From Oligoflexus sp. (GTDB lineage Bacteria > Bdellovibrionota_B > Oligoflexia > Oligoflexales > Oligoflexaceae): a stretch of 64,000 nt of DNA. This document shows positions 61,426-64,000 of the stretch, in pieces. Numbering within the stretch: the first letter of the stretch is position 1; every line of letters starts with the position of its first letter. Below the pieces are notes generated by a model. The model worked only from the letters and a program-made list of their open reading frames with translations, was not told where the DNA came from and did not search any database. The stretch is taken from NCBI GenBank assembly GCA_014377445.1, contig JACMPP010000020.1, forward strand, positions 1 through 64,000. Direction: 5' to 3'. Both the position numbers and the translations under genes were made by a program.

Positions 61426-62342
61426 CTCAAAAGCAAGATCTCGAGGTCCAATGGAATCAGTGGGAACTCGAGCTGACAGACTACCAACCAAGCTCTCCTG
61501 AACGTCGCAAAGCCAGCAACAAAATCGCTGAAATTTGGGCGGAACTGGTTGAAACGAGCCAAAGACTGCAGCAGGATCCTATCGCCAAAGATCCCGGCCA
61601 GAGGTTCTTCGGCCTCGATCCCTTAAAAATTTCTGCGTTGAACATGGCCCTCGCCATAGAAACCGATGAGCACAGTTTCCTGAACCTCTATCTCAAGCTC
61701 ACGCACAACCTGATCTTGAGCAACATCATGCGGCTCCGCATCCTTCCCAGCGGCAGCCGGAAAATGCAGGCCCAGTTTCAGGCCGCGGAACTCTCGAGCT
61801 TTCCCATGGCCCATCTTTATTTTGAGGAGCAGGAGCGCGATCTCTGGAAAGCACGAATCAAAATGCAAAACGACATCGCGGAGCTGCGCGAGGAATATGA
61901 ACTCTTTGTCTTCGCCGAAAGTTCCTATGAGGCCGCCCGCTCCTTCGGGGCTCAAAAACCTGACATACAAAACCACCGTGTATCGTGGCAGGCCTTCTCC
62001 CAACTCCTCACGGGTGTCTCTCTGCAGATCCATGACGAGCAAAAAAACTTTCTCATCAAACGCAGCAAACGTATCCAGTCTCAGCGCGAGGCCCTTTTTG
62101 AGGACTGCGCCCAGTTGCTCGCTCGCAAGGGTGAAGGGATGGATGTCAAAAAAGTACGTCGCCAACTTCGGCACAATCTTTCCGAGATAAAACGACTGGA
62201 GCAGGAGATTGAAATCACCATGAGGGAACTTTCCGTCCCGGGTTTGGGGAATCAGGCGTCATTGCTAGTGAAAAAAAAGCCAGGAGAGGCTACAACTACC
62301 CAACTGAATAAATTGAGTCAAAGTACCGGAGATAAGACATGA
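61422..62342 (+). CDS. Unknown helical protein, second of a coupled pair
   Basis: 306 residues, also helical and basic towards the end (IHDEQKNFLIKRSKRIQSQ, VRRQLRHNLSEIKRLEQEIE). The middle holds a Phe/Met-rich region (SFPMAHLYFEEQERDLWK). No recognised domain or signal. Both ends are coupled: start overlaps gene 60628-61425 by four bases and its stop overlaps the acyl-CoA dehydrogenase start by four bases, so the three products may be made in fixed ratio. Confidence 0.7.
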   Translation: MTQKQDLEVQWNQWELELTDYQPSSPERRKASNKIAEIWAELVETSQRLQQDPIAKDPGQRFFGLDPLKISALNMALAIETDEHSFLNLYLKLTHNLILSNIMRLRILPSGSRKMQAQFQAAELSSFPMAHLYFEEQERDLWKARIKMQNDIAELREEYELFVFAESSYEAARSFGAQKPDIQNHRVSWQAFSQLLTGVSLQIHDEQKNFLIKRSKRIQSQREALFEDCAQLLARKGEGMDVKKVRRQLRHNLSEIKRLEQEIEITMRELSVPGLGNQASLLVKKKPGEATTTQLNKLSQSTGDKT

Positions 62343-63499
62343 GCGCGCAACCAAGCCACCCGCTTACCCGTCTGAGTGATGACGAGAAGATGTTTCAAGC
62401 GGAAGTTGAAAAATTTGCGAATCAAGTTGTGAAACCCAAAGTCCTCCACATGGACGAAACTGAGACCATGGATCCTGAGATCGTGAAGCAACTCTTTGCT
62501 TTCGGTTTGATGGGCATCGAATTGCCTGAAGAGTTCGGTGGATCGGGCGGAAGCTTCATGATGGCCGTCCTCGCCATTGAAGCGATCAGTAAGGTCGATC
62601 CCTCGGTCAGTGTTCTCTGTGACGTCCAAAACACGCTCGTCAACAACATCTTCCTGCGTTGGGCTAACCCAGAGCAGAAGAAAAAATATCTGCCCCAGCT
62701 CGCCGCTTCTAAAGTCGGCAGCTACTGCTTGACTGAGCCGAACTCAGGTTCAGATGCGTTCGCATTGAAATGTCGCGCTTTCGATGAAGGGACCCACTAC
62801 CGTCTTGAAGGCAAAAAGATCTTCATCACCAATGCGAAAGAAGCCGACATCTTTATCGTGTTTGCCAATGTGAATCCAGAATTGGGTTACAAAGGCATCA
62901 CCGGCTTCATCGTTGAGCGGGGAACTCCTGGTTTCGCGGTCGGCAAAAAAGAAGTGAAGCTCGGAATTCGCGCTTCGTCCACCTGCGAAGTCTTGATGGA
63001 CAACTGCAAAATCCCCAAAGAAAACCTCATCGGTGAATATGGCAAAGGCTATAAGATCGCGATCGAGACTTTGAACGAAGGCCGTATCGGCATCGCCGCT
63101 CAAATGCTTGGCCTCGCACAAGGCGCTTTTGACGGCGCTTTGAAATACGCCGCTGAACGTGAGCAGTTCGGCAAATCGCTCAATTCCTATCAGGGTATCC
63201 AATTCCAAATGGCTGAAATGGCTACTGAAATTGAAGCAGCTCGCTTGATGGTCTACAACGCTGCTCGTCTGAAAGACGCTGGCGAAGACTTTGTCAAAGA
63301 AGCCGCGATGGCCAAATTCTTTGTCTCAGAGGTCGCCGAACGTGTCGCTTCCAAATCCTTGGAAGTATACGGCGGCTACGGCTTCATCAAAGAATTCCCC
63401 GCTGAGAAGTTCTACCGCGATGCGAAGATCGGTAAGCTCTACGAAGGAACTTCGAACATGCAGCTGCAGACCATCTTCAAGCTTCTACAAACAAAATAA
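62339..63499 (+). CDS. Acyl-CoA dehydrogenase (short/branched-chain type)
   Basis: 386 residues. FAD and substrate motifs: SYCLTEPNSGSDAFALK, YRLEGKKIFITNAKEAD, EVKLGIRASSTCEVLMDN, the QFGKSLNSYQGIQFQ helix and VYGGYGFIKEFPAEKFYRDA; the catalytic Glu lies in LYEGTSNMQLQTI. Most like short/branched-chain acyl-CoA dehydrogenases. GGAG precedes the ATG inside the upstream gene. Ends at the terminator at 63504. Confidence 0.95.
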   Translation: MSAQPSHPLTRLSDDEKMFQAEVEKFANQVVKPKVLHMDETETMDPEIVKQLFAFGLMGIELPEEFGGSGGSFMMAVLAIEAISKVDPSVSVLCDVQNTLVNNIFLRWANPEQKKKYLPQLAASKVGSYCLTEPNSGSDAFALKCRAFDEGTHYRLEGKKIFITNAKEADIFIVFANVNPELGYKGITGFIVERGTPGFAVGKKEVKLGIRASSTCEVLMDNCKIPKENLIGEYGKGYKIAIETLNEGRIGIAAQMLGLAQGAFDGALKYAAEREQFGKSLNSYQGIQFQMAEMATEIEAARLMVYNAARLKDAGEDFVKEAAMAKFFVSEVAERVASKSLEVYGGYGFIKEFPAEKFYRDAKIGKLYEGTSNMQLQTIFKLLQTK

Positions 63500-63503
63500 A
63501 TGG

Positions 63504-63532
63504 AAAGGCCTTCGCAAGAGGGTCTTTTTTTT
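63504..63532 (+). terminator. Terminator after the acyl-CoA dehydrogenase gene
   Basis: AAAGGCC (63504-63510) pairs with GGTCTTT (63521-63527) including one G-U pair, followed by more Ts. Confidence 0.85.
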
Positions 63533-63549
63533 GACCTTTGGGGGTTTTC

Positions 63550-64000
63550 ATGCGGACTTCGTTTAAACTGCTTCTCGTCGTGGGTTCATTTTATTCAGGC
63601 TTCGCTTCGGCCGCTCCCATGCTTCGTGATGATTTGCAAAAAGCTGCCGTTATCTTTTGCGACGAATCAAAAGACGACCTGTCAAGCCTCGCCATCTATG
63701 ACGCGCAGATCGAACTCGCTTTCGTGAAAACATCAGGCCTCAAAAGATTCGCCCAAAAATTTGCTGAGACCAATGGTCACCGAGGCTATAGCTTCGGGAC
63801 CTGTAAGGACCATCGCCAGTGGATCGTCAGTACCCCTGCGCCTCAGCCTGTCGTGAAGATGAATCGGATGAGAAGGGTCTTGGACATTCACTACGAAGTT
63901 CTCGAAGCAAGTTGCGCGAGCATTGATGTCGATGCCATTGAGGTCGACAAGGATCAGCCCCTTTCCCTCGTGCATGAGGAAGCCCCGGGCAAACTCTTCG
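63550..64000 (+). CDS. Exported hypothetical protein (3' partial)
   Basis: The frame opens at ATG 63550 and runs off the window without a stop (150 codons seen). A signal peptide is clear: RTSFKLLLVVGSFYSGFASA, cut near residue 22. The mature part has isolated cysteines (VIFCDESK, FGTCKDH, EASCAS), which suggests disulfides in the periplasm. No family recognised. No strong ribosome site precedes the ATG. Confidence 0.65.
   Translation, partial: MRTSFKLLLVVGSFYSGFASAAPMLRDDLQKAAVIFCDESKDDLSSLAIYDAQIELAFVKTSGLKRFAQKFAETNGHRGYSFGTCKDHRQWIVSTPAPQPVVKMNRMRRVLDIHYEVLEASCASIDVDAIEVDKDQPLSLVHEEAPGKLF

Noticed and set aside
1-64000. CRISPR array, integron, IS element or defence island
   Set aside because: No regularly spaced repeats, transposase, integrase or recognisable defence genes were seen on either strand.

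Overview
The window reads as chromosomal DNA of a Gram-negative bacterium with moderate GC (I judge roughly 50-53% by eye). It encodes signal-peptide and lipobox proteins, outer-membrane barrel candidates, PlsB, LipB, HemE, DapD, a YbgF/CpoB-type lipoprotein, RodZ and many membrane sensors. The mix (7TMR-DISM-type kinase, SpoIIE phosphatase, CpaF-like ATPase, many TPR lipoproteins) resembles the Bdellovibrionota/Oligoflexia or the former Deltaproteobacteria. That placement is inference only. I found no rRNA, tRNA, CRISPR array, phage or complete insertion sequence. Coding density is high and most genes lie in tight same-strand runs with 1-50 nt overlaps.

Layout. 1-1,693: end of a Pro/Ala-rich protein, then rpmF and fabD. 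1,699-1,818: a terminator nested inside a second inverted repeat. 1,819-4,348: membrane iron-sulfur oxidoreductase and a small basic protein. 4,450-9,192: Rrf2-type regulator with sufB, sufC, sufD and a Nfu protein, preceded by a 10-bp perfect dyad. 9,280-13,261: YvlD-like protein, thioesterase, a nuclease/phosphatase-fold lipoprotein and an ice-binding-domain lipoprotein. 13,348-21,220: methyltransferase, a protein with six zinc-finger-like repeats, two serine peptidase/hydrolase-type enzymes and two secreted proteins. 21,221-21,837: mostly empty. 21,838-24,411: dapD, ferredoxin, an unreported-looking receiver-domain pseudogene, an Hpt protein and a CheY-like receiver.

24,402-30,587: outer-membrane-type protein, SpoIIE phosphatase and secreted protein in one operon, divergent from a FecR-domain protein that contains a 12-C homopolymer. 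30,671-36,658 (minus): hypothetical protein, YbgF-like lipoprotein, tsaD, rsmA and a membrane CheA-like kinase. 36,739-38,706: DEAD-box helicase. 38,690-45,618 (minus): O-antigen-ligase-like protein, PilZ protein, TPR lipoprotein, LysM protein, dprA, smg-like gene and a CpaF-like ATPase. 45,601-52,974: small barrel candidate, degenerate nuclease-fold lipoprotein, acyl-CoA dehydrogenase, rsgA, plsB, panC. 52,975-55,401: rodZ-like gene flanked by hairpin-rich spacers, and a TPR lipoprotein. 55,554-64,000: CtpA-type protease, small Cys protein, lipB, mtnB-like, YciO-family, hemE, two coupled unknown proteins with an acyl-CoA dehydrogenase, and a truncated secreted protein.

Most interesting items: the poly(C) tract that would switch a FecR protein off with either a +1 or -1 slip; the six-repeat zinc-finger-like protein behind a dyad/direct-repeat control region; the decayed receiver beside an intact Hpt gene; the dyad at the sufR-like promoter; a nuclease-fold lipoprotein with replaced catalytic motifs; the unknown coupled gene pair next to an acyl-CoA dehydrogenase; and a run of perfect hairpins at 53,131-53,278 that could be a structured RNA. 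None of these is proven to be a new system; each has a stated test.
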